A DNA stretch of 64,000 bases from Pedobacter lusitanus (GCF_040026395.1 NZ_CP157278.1:3720001-3784000), one strand, 5' to 3'. Shown: positions 18,497-28,999, numbered from the stretch's first letter. Notes: generated by a model not told the origin, from the sequence alone. Numbers and translations: made by a program.

Positions 18497-20806
18497 ATGA
18501 ATAATCACTCAAAGATTATTGCTGCAGAATTGGCAGTCTCAGAAAAACAGGTTATTGCAACTATTGAATTATTAGATGAAGGAGCAACTGTGCCTTTTAT
18601 TTCCCGTTACCGTAAAGAAGTTACCGGAAGTTTAGATGAAGTACAGGTTGCTGCGGTTCGGGACCGTTTTCAGCAGTTGCGTGAACTGGACAAAAGACGT
18701 GAAGCTATTTTAAAAGCGCTGACCACGCTGGGTAAACTGACACCAGAACTCGAAGCGCAGATTAATGCGGCAGAAAACATTACGACTATTGAAGATATCT
18801 ACCTGCCTTATAAACCGAAAAGGAAAACAAGAGCTTCAGAAGCAAGACGTAAAGGGCTGGAGCCTTTGGCGCTGTTGATTTTTGAACAGGGGAAATTAAA
18901 TCCTGATGAAGAAGCAGCAAAGTATCTGAATACGGAGCTTGGTGTGGACAGTACTGAAGATGCTTTGGCAGGTGCCAGGGATATTATTGCAGAAATGATT
19001 AATGAAAATGCGGAGGTTCGTACCAGTATGCGTCAGTATTTTCAACAAAAAGCTGTGCTTAAATCTACAGTAATCAAAGGTAAAGAAGAAGAAGGGATAA
19101 AATACAAAGACTATTTTGAATGGGAAGAGGCTGTGAAGTCTGCACCTTCTCACCGTGTTTTGGCTATGAGACGCGGAGAGAATGAGTCTATATTGAAATT
19201 AGAAGCCATGCCCGAAGAAGAAGGGGCAATTGAAATTTTAGAAAAACAGGTTATTCAGGGAACTCATGTTGCAGCCAAACAAGTAGAACTGGCACTGCAT
19301 GATTGTTACAAACGTCTGCTTGGTCCTGCAATGGAGACAGAACTTCGCCTGCTGGCTAAACAGAAAGCTGATGAAGAAGCTATCCGTGTATTTGCGGAGA
19401 ATGCCCGTCAACTCTTATTGGCAGCACCGATGGGACAGAAAAATGTACTGGCTGTAGATCCTGGTTTCAGAACAGGATGTAAAGTAGTATGCCTGGACAG
19501 ACAGGGTAAATTATTAGAAAACACAACCATCTATCCGCATACCGGACAGGGAAATATTAAAAATGCAGCAGATGCGATTCAAAAACTATGTGCTAAACAT
19601 GAAGTTGAAGCCATTGCTATCGGAAATGGCACTGCAGGCAGAGAAACAGAAGCATTTATCAGAGGATTGAATCTGGCAGGTGTAATAATCGTGATGGTTA
19701 ATGAAAATGGTGCATCTATCTATTCAGCTTCAGAAGTAGCCCGTGAAGAATTCCCTACACAGGATATCACTGTCCGCGGAGCTGTTTCTATAGGCCGCCG
19801 GTTAATGGACCCTCTGGCAGAACTGGTTAAAATTGATCCTAAATCAATCGGGGTTGGTCAGTATCAGCATGATGTAGATCAGACTAAATTACAGCAGTCA
19901 CTGGATGATACCGTAATCAGCTGTGTAAATGCTGTCGGTGTGGAATTAAACACGGCCTCTAAACAGGTGCTGGCGTACGTTTCAGGACTGGGGCCGCAGT
20001 TAGCTCAAAATATAGTGACCTACAGAAATGAGCATGGTGCATTTAAAAACAGAGAAAGTTTAAAGAAAGTTCCCCGTTTAGGAGATAAGGCCTATGAACA
20101 GGCTGCCGGTTTCTTAAGAATCAGAGATGCAGCACATGTGCTGGATGCCAGTGGTGTTCACCCGGAGCGTTATGCTTTGGTAAGTCAGATGGCAAAAGAC
20201 CTTGGGCATTCCGTTGATGAACTTTTAAAAGACGTAAAACTTCAAAAACAGATTAAATTACAGCAATACATTAGTGAAAATGTAGGTTTACCTACATTAA
20301 ATGATATCATGAGTGAGCTGGCTAAACCAGGGAGAGATCCAAGGGAAGCGTTTGAAGCCTTTAGTTTTACTGATGGTGTGAATGAAATCAACGATTTAAA
20401 AGTAGGAATGAAGTTGTCTGGTATAGTAACCAATATTACCAATTTCGGTGCCTTTGTAGATATAGGTGTACATCAGGATGGTCTGGTACATACCAGTCAG
20501 CTGGCAGATAAATTTGTGGCTAACCCTAACGATATTGTAAAAGTTAGTCAGAAAGTTGAAGTCACTGTAAAAGAAGTTGACGTTGTTCGCAAACGTATTT
20601 CTTTATCTATGAAGAGTGAAAATGCACCTAAACCAGCTGCAAGAGCTAAATCAGAAAGGCCTGCTGCCAACAGAAAACCTGAAAATAACAGGAATGATGC
20701 CAGCCGCAAACCTCAATATAACAAACCAAAGCCTCAGCAGGCAAAAGCACAACCAGATGGTGATTTGCAGACTAAACTGGAGGCTTTGAAAAATAAATTT
20801 AAATAA
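18497..20806 (+). CDS. tex: Tex-family RNA-binding transcription accessory protein
   Basis: A 769-residue protein with the Tex order. An N-terminal helical domain with FISRYRKEVTGSLDE comes first, then a YqgF/RNase H-like core (LAVDPGFRTGCKVVCLD near 315). Helix-hairpin-helix segments follow (YRNEHGAFKNRESLKKVPRLG), then an S1 domain (GMKLSGIVTNITNFGAFVDIGV, about 635-705). A basic, low-complexity tail follows the S1 domain. Tex binds RNA and affects transcription and stress survival. The last eight bases overlap the convergent NTF2-like gene. Confidence 0.92.
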   Translation: MNNHSKIIAAELAVSEKQVIATIELLDEGATVPFISRYRKEVTGSLDEVQVAAVRDRFQQLRELDKRREAILKALTTLGKLTPELEAQINAAENITTIEDIYLPYKPKRKTRASEARRKGLEPLALLIFEQGKLNPDEEAAKYLNTELGVDSTEDALAGARDIIAEMINENAEVRTSMRQYFQQKAVLKSTVIKGKEEEGIKYKDYFEWEEAVKSAPSHRVLAMRRGENESILKLEAMPEEEGAIEILEKQVIQGTHVAAKQVELALHDCYKRLLGPAMETELRLLAKQKADEEAIRVFAENARQLLLAAPMGQKNVLAVDPGFRTGCKVVCLDRQGKLLENTTIYPHTGQGNIKNAADAIQKLCAKHEVEAIAIGNGTAGRETEAFIRGLNLAGVIIVMVNENGASIYSASEVAREEFPTQDITVRGAVSIGRRLMDPLAELVKIDPKSIGVGQYQHDVDQTKLQQSLDDTVISCVNAVGVELNTASKQVLAYVSGLGPQLAQNIVTYRNEHGAFKNRESLKKVPRLGDKAYEQAAGFLRIRDAAHVLDASGVHPERYALVSQMAKDLGHSVDELLKDVKLQKQIKLQQYISENVGLPTLNDIMSELAKPGRDPREAFEAFSFTDGVNEINDLKVGMKLSGIVTNITNFGAFVDIGVHQDGLVHTSQLADKFVANPNDIVKVSQKVEVTVKEVDVVRKRISLSMKSENAPKPAARAKSERPAANRKPENNRNDASRKPQYNKPKPQQAKAQPDGDLQTKLEALKNKFK

Positions 20807-21191
20807 TCCAGGTTTCCTGTAAGTGACGCCAGGTTATTTTTCCTTCCCCATCAGCAATAAATAAAGCACTTGATCTGCGGTTATTTGTTCCTGATGGGGT
20901 TTTTTGTGTTTCATGATAGACGATTATAGCCATATTATCTGCCGAATAACTTAAACTAAACTGCCCGGCTATTGCAGTGAATCCCGGTTTTTTCCCATGA
21001 ACGGTAATTAACCAGGCTGTCAGATCCTCATGATTTTTAACCGAACCATCCGGTGCAACCATCATGAAGTCTTTATGGAGTCTTCCTGATACGTTATCTA
21101 TATTTTCTATGGCCGTTTCTCCTGTAAACCATAAGGTGATTGCTGTATTGAAATCGTGAACCTGTTGTTGTACTGTTGGTGTAATATCCAT
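20799..21191 (-). CDS. SnoaL/NTF2-like protein (DUF4440 type)
   Basis: A 130-residue protein with the cone-shaped NTF2-like pattern. The helical N-terminus QQQVHDFNTAITLWFTG is followed by LHKDFMMVAPDGSVKNHEDLTAW and a strand-rich end with WRHLQETWI. Such proteins bind small ligands or act as small hydrolases or isomerases; no catalytic residue can be assigned. It starts two bases after the stop of the MFS exporter, so it is co-transcribed and may help in the same detoxification. Confidence 0.65.
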   Translation of the reverse strand: MDITPTVQQQVHDFNTAITLWFTGETAIENIDNVSGRLHKDFMMVAPDGSVKNHEDLTAWLITVHGKKPGFTAIAGQFSLSYSADNMAIIVYHETQKTPSGTNNRRSSALFIADGEGKITWRHLQETWII

Positions 21192-21193
21192 AT

Positions 21194-22630
21194 TTATTTT
21201 TTTAAGGGTAATCTGTTTAAGCGGATAGTGAGGAAAAATGCCAGGATAAAAATGCAGAGCAGACAGCCTATGGAAATTGCAAATGCTGTTTTGAAAGTAT
21301 GATCAGCAGGATCAATGTGCAGTAAGGAAAAAAATATGGTTCCTATCAGTGCAACACCGATAGCACTGCCCATCTGTATAGCTGTACTGATTATACCAGC
21401 CGCCATACCTGCTTTTTCTGAAGTAACCGGAGCCAGCGTGATGCGTACCAGTGCCGGCAGTACAATCCCGTGTCCCATACCGGCAATCATTAATCCTGTA
21501 TATAAGAGCAATCCGGGTTTAGTGTAGATCAGCACAGAGAAAATCACTACTCCATAGCCAGTCACCAGTAGTCCTAAAGCCAGTAAAACAACTGCAGATC
21601 CCAGTTTTCTGGTCAGCAGGGCACTGGTTAAAGGGCCAATGAAAAATCCTGCTGCATAAGGCAGCACCGCTAATCCGGCCGAAAGTACATCCCAGTGAAG
21701 GCCATTTTGCAAATAGTACGGATAAACCATAAAAAAGGCTGCAGTGCTGTTAAAAAAGAAAATAATGACAGCGCCGGTTATAAAATGCCGGTCCCTGAAC
21801 ATATTCAGGTCTGTTAACGGATCTCTGCCTTTGGTAACTGCATCCTTTTCTATCTTAACAAAGATGATCAGTACCGGAATTGCAGCAGCGAAACATAAAA
21901 ATATCCATAAAGGCCAGCCTTCTTCTCTTCCTTTGATTAAAGGGTAGATTACTAAAAACAGAGCAAGAGAAAGAAAAAGAATACCAGGGATGTCCAGCCT
22001 GGGCTTTTTTGAAGGACGGTTTTCAGGCAGAATAAAAATGGCCATGATTATTGTGAGCATACCCAGAGGAATATTGATCATAAAGACAGACTCCCAGGTG
22101 AACCCAAGCGGATGGGCTTTGATCAGCACTCCACCTAAAAGCTGACCAGCAATGGAAGCCAGACCGAAAGTGGCTCCAAAGAAACCCATCGCTTTAGGTT
22201 GCTCTTTTGCAGGAAAAATTATACGGATAGAAGATAAAACCTGCGGTGCAAGTATGGCAGCTGCTAAGCCCTGTACGATACGCGCACTGATTAAAACCGG
22301 CATATCCGGAGCAAAACCGCAAACAGCAGAAGAGAAGGTGAATAATACCATTCCAATTATAAATACACGTTTCCTTCCATATATATCACCGAGACGGCCA
22401 CCTGTGACAACCAAAACGGCATAGGTGGCCCCATAAGCGATGATTACAAATTGCAACTGGCTTGCTGTTGCATGTAAACTATCTTTAATTGCAGGCAGCG
22501 CTACGTTTACAATAAAAAAGTCAAGTGGAGATAAAAAGGCGCCCATGAGTAATACGATAAGGGCGGGCCATCTTTTATCGTATGGGGTATCTGCAGATGC
22601 TGAAAGGGAATCCTGAACTGTTTTTTGCAT
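21194..22630 (-). CDS. MFS drug exporter, DHA2 (EmrB/QacA) family
   Basis: With ATG 22630 (MQKTVQDSL) the product has 478 residues. It has a cytoplasmic N-terminus and about 14 hydrophobic segments, as in DHA2 proton antiporters. The first helix region has SPLDFFIVNVALPAIKDSL (motif D1), then GGRLGDIYGRKRVF (motif A) and LGGVLIKAHPLGFTWESVFMINIPLG (motif C-like). It probably exports a toxic compound. The AraC regulator gene is divergent and likely controls it. The longer frame to 22651 would reach into the shared promoter region and is not favoured. Confidence 0.85.
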   Translation of the reverse strand: MQKTVQDSLSASADTPYDKRWPALIVLLMGAFLSPLDFFIVNVALPAIKDSLHATASQLQFVIIAYGATYAVLVVTGGRLGDIYGRKRVFIIGMVLFTFSSAVCGFAPDMPVLISARIVQGLAAAILAPQVLSSIRIIFPAKEQPKAMGFFGATFGLASIAGQLLGGVLIKAHPLGFTWESVFMINIPLGMLTIIMAIFILPENRPSKKPRLDIPGILFLSLALFLVIYPLIKGREEGWPLWIFLCFAAAIPVLIIFVKIEKDAVTKGRDPLTDLNMFRDRHFITGAVIIFFFNSTAAFFMVYPYYLQNGLHWDVLSAGLAVLPYAAGFFIGPLTSALLTRKLGSAVVLLALGLLVTGYGVVIFSVLIYTKPGLLLYTGLMIAGMGHGIVLPALVRITLAPVTSEKAGMAAGIISTAIQMGSAIGVALIGTIFFSLLHIDPADHTFKTAFAISIGCLLCIFILAFFLTIRLNRLPLKK

Positions 22631-22678
22631 AAGAAAATATTGATGGTGCAAAGGAAGGTGCTTGTCGGAACAGTAGAA

Positions 22679-22710
22679 TTGTATTTTAAGAGGCTTGTCT
22701 TGTATCTTTG
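22679..22710 (+). promoter_or_regulatory. Promoter of the AraC regulator gene
   Basis: TTG at 22679-22681 and TATCTTTG at 22703-22710 are separated by 21 bp. The ATG at 22715 is four bases after the -7 element, so the transcript should be leaderless or nearly so. Confidence 0.6.
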
Positions 22711-22714
22711 CAGG

Positions 22715-23584
22715 ATGGTTAGGAAAGATATCAGAGAGCTGTTCGAAATTTCTATACTGGATAAAATGCCAGGGGCGACTAAATCAGAACAACTGAACCA
22801 TTTTGAACTGCTCTATGTTCAGGAAGGTAACGGGAGCCATATGGTTAACGGAAACAGTTATAGCTATCATAGCGGAAAGATATTTTTCTTAACGCCGGAA
22901 GACCGGCATTCGTTTATTATCGATAGCCCGGCACGTTTTGTTCATATCCGCTTTTCGGAAGTTTCGTTTTTCAAACTTCAGGCCGAAGCCAGTCAGCTTG
23001 ATTACTGTGACTGGATGAAAAAGATCGGGTATATCTTTTATAATTATCATGCTAAGGCAGGTTGCCTGTTTAGAAATGAGCAGGATGAAGTATTTGGACT
23101 GGCGTTAATGGAAGGAATTGTACGGGAATATATTCAAAAAGAGATTGGTTCATTGGCTATTATTAGACAGTCGGTTTCTGTGCTGATCAATTTGATTGCC
23201 CGTAATATTATCCGTACTGAATCTGATAAACGGCTGGAAAGTGCCGGAGAGTCTGCGGTGATGAGGATTATAGCTTATCTGCAGCAGCATATTTATAAGC
23301 CGGAAAATCTAAGAATGCAGGTTATAGCGCTTGAGTTTAATCTTTCGGTGAATTACCTGGGTGAATATTTTAAGAAAAGGACCGGTGAAAGTATCCAGGA
23401 GTATATCATCAATTATAAATTGAAATTAGTGGATACCCGTCTTTTATATAGTAATATGCTTATCAAGGAGATTGCACAGGAAATGAATTTTACAGATGAA
23501 AGCCATTTGTCAAGGATATTTAAAAAGTACAGAGGCGTAACACCTGGTCATTATAGAAAAAAGCATAAAATTGTTGAAATTTAG
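22715..23584 (+). CDS. AraC-family transcriptional regulator
   Basis: Starting at ATG 22715 (MVRKDIRELFEIS) the protein has 289 residues. The in-frame extension to 22625 would overlap the divergent MFS start and the promoter. An N-terminal cupin (FELLYVQEGNGSHMVNG, then GKIFFLTPEDRHSF) binds an effector. Two C-terminal helix-turn-helices occupy roughly 190-289, with IREIAQEMNF-like IKEIAQEMNFTDESHLSRIFKKYRGVTPGHYR. It probably controls the adjacent exporter operon. A strong terminator follows. Confidence 0.85.
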   Translation: MVRKDIRELFEISILDKMPGATKSEQLNHFELLYVQEGNGSHMVNGNSYSYHSGKIFFLTPEDRHSFIIDSPARFVHIRFSEVSFFKLQAEASQLDYCDWMKKIGYIFYNYHAKAGCLFRNEQDEVFGLALMEGIVREYIQKEIGSLAIIRQSVSVLINLIARNIIRTESDKRLESAGESAVMRIIAYLQQHIYKPENLRMQVIALEFNLSVNYLGEYFKKRTGESIQEYIINYKLKLVDTRLLYSNMLIKEIAQEMNFTDESHLSRIFKKYRGVTPGHYRKKHKIVEI

Positions 23585-23615
23585 CAGAGCCGTCAGCATA
23601 CGGCTCTGCTTTTTT
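23584..23615. terminator. Bidirectional terminator between AraC gene and prfH
   Basis: GCAGAGCCGT pairs perfectly with ACGGCTCTGC (10 bp, 6-nt loop), followed by TTTTTT. Confidence 0.9.
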
Positions 23616-23620
23616 AATAA

Positions 23621-24238
23621 TCATCTTAAATCGGCCCTGATAGTTTTAACAGGATTACCTCTGGATAAAGCTGCGTGATTTTGCCATTGCTGCTGTTGCT
23701 GTCCGGTCAGCTGTCTGGTCTGCCAGTCCAGCACCTTGTTTTCCAACCTTTCCAGACATAGCTTTTTGTTTTGCAGCTGTGACCGTGTATCCATCACCAA
23801 TACCTGTAAACCAGAAGGCTGATGCGTTGCTCTGACTGCAGTTTCTACTTTATTTACATTTTGTCCGCCCGGACCAGACGCTCTCAGCGTTTCAATGGTT
23901 ACAGCTTTAGGATCCCATTTCAGTTTTTCCCGGCTTTCGGAAATCTCTACACCTACGAACCAGTTTTTACGTTTATGGAACCGGCGGTATGGGCTCTGGG
24001 CAATCCAGAGGACGGATCCGTGCCATTCTTTGTGCAATGCAGATAAATCATCAGCCTTTGCCAGTAACACTGCTGAACGTAAGGTTCCATTAAGATCACC
24101 TTTTATATTTTCAAGTACTTCAATCTGTATATTTAATTGTCTGGCCTGTTTCAAAATCATTTCCTGTACTTTAGCTACTACTCTGCAGCATTCCTCAGGA
24201 CCTTGTCCCGAGGTGATTTGTATGATCATGCTTTTCAT
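23621..24238 (-). CDS. prfH: Peptide chain release factor homolog PrfH
   Basis: A 205-residue release-factor-like protein. The peptidyl-tRNA hydrolysis motif lies in ASGPGGQNVNKVETAVRATH (GGQ about residue 126), and the basic C-terminal tail is typical. At 205 residues it lacks the helical domain 1 of RF1/RF2 (about 360 residues) and has no PxT or SPF codon-reading motif. PrfH proteins are known to release peptides from ribosomes stalled by damage in the 16S decoding centre; the partner RtcB then religates the rRNA. Its ATG overlaps the rtcB stop by one base, so the two are coupled. A second Met at residue 4 is an alternative start. Confidence 0.88.
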   Translation of the reverse strand: MKSMIIQITSGQGPEECCRVVAKVQEMILKQARQLNIQIEVLENIKGDLNGTLRSAVLLAKADDLSALHKEWHGSVLWIAQSPYRRFHKRKNWFVGVEISESREKLKWDPKAVTIETLRASGPGGQNVNKVETAVRATHQPSGLQVLVMDTRSQLQNKKLCLERLENKVLDWQTRQLTGQQQQQWQNHAALSRGNPVKTIRADLR

Positions 24239-25638
24239 TAATCTTTATTCATTCTAACTATTTTTGGTAGAAATTTACCTTGTACCTCAATGAGGTCTTT
24301 TTGTGCTGTGATTACTCTTTCTATATCTTTATAAGCTATAGGACTCTCTTCAACACTGCCACCAATTAACGTAACTCCTGCATTGTTCAGCAATTTTTTA
24401 AGTGCGGATGCAGTCATGTTTTGTTTTGCTTTTGTCCGGCTCATTGCTCTGCCTGCACCATGTGACGCAGAATTGAGGGATAATTCTTCACCTTTTCCAG
24501 CTACCAGGTAAGCTGCGGTAGTCATGCTGCCCGGGATTATTCCCATTTCTCCTTCATGTGCCGGGGTTGCACCTTTACGGTGAACAATAAACTCATGTCC
24601 GTTTGCCTGTTTTTCTTTCCAGGCAAAATTGTGGTGGTTTTCAATATTCACTAAAGTCTGCAGGCCCAGTGACCTGAGTAAGTTCTGGTGTATGGTATCA
24701 TGACAGGCTTTGGCATATTCGCCTGCCAGATTCATGCTGATCCAGTATTCCTGTCCGGCTTCGCTATTTAAATCCAGCCATGCCAATTTTTGTACTTCTC
24801 TTGGGAGCCTGCATTTTTCTATTGCGATCTGTGTGTAATGACCGGCAATATTGGCTCCCAGACCTCTGCTGCCGGAATGAGAGAGTAAAGCGATGTACTT
24901 CTTTGCGGGTAGTTGCATGGAATTATTTTCAAATAATTCAATTTCCCCAAATTCCACAAAGTGATTTCCACTGCCCGATGTTCCTAATTGTCTGGCTGCT
25001 TTTCCCTGAAGACGTCTCAGCAATTCAGTTTCATTGAATACCGGGCTATCAAGAATTTCGTGATAGGGCTGGATATCCAATGATCCTTCCATTCCAAAAT
25101 GTGTATGATTTTTTAAGGCTTGTTTGATCTGATGACTGTAACGCATAAAGAAGCTCGCACTTTCATCTATAATGGAAAGTGACATGCGGCAGCCTATATC
25201 TACGCCAATAGCATAAGGAATAACCGCCTTTTCTGTAGCAATTATTCCGCCAATAGGCAGGCCGTAGCCGGTATTTGCGTCTGGCATCAATGCTCCCTGT
25301 ATAGCAACAGGAAGTGACATCGCGAGCTCCATTTGTTTCTTGGCACCGGTATCTATGTCTTTTGTACCATAAACTTTATACGGTGCTGGCTGTGCTAAAA
25401 GAGAAAATGCTTCAAAATCAGATGATTTGGTTCTTCCGGTAAGTGTTTCGGCGATTTTGCCCAGATATTCATGATTAAAATAGTTTTCAGGGTTATTTAT
25501 TATATGGGTTAATAGTTTAGTAATCTCGTTCTTCGAATGATGTTTATAGTGTTTGGCGATTATATTGATCACCAGGCTTCTTGCCTGATCATTCGTATAG
25601 CCCATTTTACTGAGTTCTTTTGTTCTTAAATTGCTCAT
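24238..25638 (-). CDS. rtcB: RNA ligase RtcB (PrfH-associated RtcB2 type)
   Basis: A 466-residue RNA ligase joining 2',3'-cyclic phosphate or 3'-phosphate to 5'-OH ends with GTP and Mn2+. Metal-ligand and guanylylation motifs are present: VDIGCRMS (Cys), SGNHFVEFGEI, LLSHSGSRGLG and SHGAGRAMSRTKAK. Compared with housekeeping RtcB it is of the operonic class that travels with prfH. The predicted function is repair of 16S rRNA nicked by a ribotoxin after PrfH clears the stalled peptide. A promoter about 460 bp upstream would give a long leader. It lies next to the rRNA operons, which may be coincidence. Confidence 0.9.
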   Translation of the reverse strand: MSNLRTKELSKMGYTNDQARSLVINIIAKHYKHHSKNEITKLLTHIINNPENYFNHEYLGKIAETLTGRTKSSDFEAFSLLAQPAPYKVYGTKDIDTGAKKQMELAMSLPVAIQGALMPDANTGYGLPIGGIIATEKAVIPYAIGVDIGCRMSLSIIDESASFFMRYSHQIKQALKNHTHFGMEGSLDIQPYHEILDSPVFNETELLRRLQGKAARQLGTSGSGNHFVEFGEIELFENNSMQLPAKKYIALLSHSGSRGLGANIAGHYTQIAIEKCRLPREVQKLAWLDLNSEAGQEYWISMNLAGEYAKACHDTIHQNLLRSLGLQTLVNIENHHNFAWKEKQANGHEFIVHRKGATPAHEGEMGIIPGSMTTAAYLVAGKGEELSLNSASHGAGRAMSRTKAKQNMTASALKKLLNNAGVTLIGGSVEESPIAYKDIERVITAQKDLIEVQGKFLPKIVRMNKD

Positions 25639-26098
25639 TGCGTTTTAAATTGTAGCTTATTGCCGGAAACAGGAGAATAAAAATTCCTGCTGGTACGGCT
25701 TAAATTTTGGTATGAATAGAATTTTGCTGTTAGTACAGGCATAAAATTCAAAATGATCCTGTAAAGGATAATTCCCCCTTTAGAATTTCGATGAATTACC
25801 TGAATCTGAGGCAGACGAATAACGGTGACCGTTTTTATTGGTCCTCGTGTTATTCCGGAAAATGCTGGATTTGTTTAAATAAACGTCACAGATCTGTTCT
25901 TACAGGTTGTCCGGACATCAACTGAATCCTGTTGCAGCTGTGAAATAAGAATATCACAAAGCATTCGGATAAGTTTTTAAGCAAAAATTAAATTATAGGA
26001 ATAAACGTCAGCCTGATTTAGGCAATGAGCGATAGGGGCGATATGTAATAGTGTTCTGTCATGATTCCTGATTTTGAAATGATTAAACCATAAGGAAT
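25639..26098 (-). other. Predicted 460-nt 5' leader of rtcB-prfH
   Basis: This stretch lies between the best minus-strand promoter and the rtcB ATG and has no convincing gene. GAATAAC (25817-25823) and GTTATTC (25849-25855) can form a stem with an inner GACC/GGTC. Two short minus-strand ATG frames of 14 and 29 codons occur but carry no recognisable signature. Confidence 0.35.
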
Positions 26099-26103
26099 TG
26101 TTG

Positions 26104-26136
26104 CAAAGGTATAATAAGAAAATAGATTGCGCCAAA
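26104..26136 (-). promoter_or_regulatory. Promoter of rtcB-prfH
   Basis: On the minus strand TTTG (26133-26136) precedes TACCTTTG (26104-26111) with a 21-bp spacer, a full match to the Bacteroidota consensus. Transcription would start near 26098. Confidence 0.6.
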
Positions 26137-26140
26137 TTTA

Positions 26141-26339
26141 TTTTTTTCTTGCCTGACTACTGACGCTGATATAGCGTTGAATCGGGGAGTTAATTAGAAA
26201 GGACTTTGGTCATCTGCTTAAGCTTGTATGTTTTTATCAGAGGGATTATACAGAAAAAAGGCTTTACGGGATTGGTCTGTAACCAAATTCCAGTATAGGG
26301 CAGGTTGAATTGCGGGGAGGTTTAAAGGGTGTTTGTAGT
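26141..26339. other. Non-coding stretch upstream of the palindromes
   Basis: No supported gene, tRNA or hairpin was seen here; the same holds for 26397-26554 and 26645-26900 apart from the repeats listed separately. Confidence 0.4.
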
Positions 26340-26396
26340 CCGGGTTGGTATAGGGTTGGTATACCCCTGGGGTATACCAACCCTATACCAACCCGG
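26340..26396. repeat. 57-bp palindrome with 28-bp perfect arms made of 11-bp units
   Basis: Left arm 26340-26367 and right arm 26369-26396 are exact reverse complements around a single T. Each arm holds two tandem copies of the 11-mer GGGTTGGTATA. No gene overlaps it, and no T-run marks it as a terminator. Confidence 0.9.
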
Positions 26397-26554
26397 AAGT
26401 CTTATTGGGCCGTGAGCTGACTTGTTGTTATCTGTGTGCATTGAACAAATCTGTTAGATGTGTGCTATAAAGGAATGGTCATCTGGCTGGAGTATATATA
26501 TCATGACCGGTATTAGATTGTATTGTTTGGGTTGGGTAGGGGTTGTGTAGCCTG

Positions 26555-26644
26555 TTGAAGTGGTATTGAAGTAGGGTTGAAGTAGGGTTGAACTAGCCTG
26601 GGCTACTTCAAGGCTAGTTCAACCCCAGTTCAAGGCTAGTTCAA
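26555..26644. repeat. Four-plus-four array of inverted 11-bp repeats
   Basis: Four 11-bp units of form TTGAAGTAGGG (26555-26598) are followed, after TG, by four units of the opposite strand of form GGCTAGTTCAA (26601-26644). GGGTTGAACTAGCC at 26585-26598 pairs perfectly with 26612-26625. Same unit length and same GGGTTG core as the palindrome at 26340. Confidence 0.85.
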
Positions 26645-26973
26645 ACCCCAGCACTACCCCTAAAGAAACCCTGGAAATAATAATTCACCGGACAATCAGT
26701 TGAGTATTGGATGTTGAAATTGTGGTAATGAGAGGTGAAAGGGCAGGTCTATGTGATATAATTGTGCGATTTGAGAGCTGCGATTGCTTAGTTAACCGGG
26801 CTGATGCTGCTGTTAATCGGTGTAATTGGACTTCATGCTGTTGTTAAATACTGCACTATTAAGGCTTCATTGAAGGAAAGCTGATCGCTCTGCTGCTGCT
26901 GAAAATAGTTTACGGTATTTTGGGTTGATAATCATGTAGTTAAGGAATAGATACAATTAATAGTGTGTTAATG

Positions 26974-27004
26974 TTTGGATAGCGGCATAATTTTCCTACT
27001 TTTG
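26974..27004 (+). promoter_or_regulatory. rrn operon 1 promoter P1
   Basis: TTTG at 26974-26977 and TACTTTTG at 26997-27004 with a 19-bp spacer. It is conserved in operon 2. Confidence 0.75.
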
Positions 27005-27118
27005 CATCCCGCTTCGGAGGAAGGGAAACAGTGAAAAGGATATGGAGAGGGTGCAAAAACAGAGATTGGTTGAGTTTGAAGAAGGAATAAAAAACTTCAA
27101 AAATAAAAAATAAAAAGC

Positions 27119-27148
27119 TTGACAAATTAAAAAAGATTTCTACCTTTG
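27119..27148 (+). promoter_or_regulatory. rrn operon 1 promoter P2
   Basis: TTGACA beginning at 27119 and TACCTTTG at 27141-27148 with 19 bp between TTG and TAC, preceded by an A/T-rich tract like an UP element. The 16S leader from here is about 320 nt. Confidence 0.8.
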
Positions 27149-27475
27149 CAGTCCCAACAAAAACGGGAAGCTTTACAACGGATGTTGACAAAGCAAATAA
27201 ACAAGATTGAAACGATGAGAAGCTGGAAAAGACCTTGAGAACATTAAGACTTGAGGGATTAGAAAGATTAGCATTGCAACATATATAGACTGCCGGGAGG
27301 TTAAGTCGAGAAGTTCATTAAAGAGATGTCATTTACAAACGTAGCGAGGTAAACACGTACAAGTTCAAAGTACATGAACCGCGCGAGTTTTTTAAGTCTA
27401 TTCTGACAGACAAATAAGAATAAAGACTATTATTAATACAAGTTAAGAATGGTCAGCGTTCAAACAACACATTTT

Positions 27476-28999
<1,524 letters not shown>

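Noticed and set aside
22625..22714. Upstream start of the AraC regulator
   Set aside because: It would overlap the MFS start codon and contain the regulator's own promoter.
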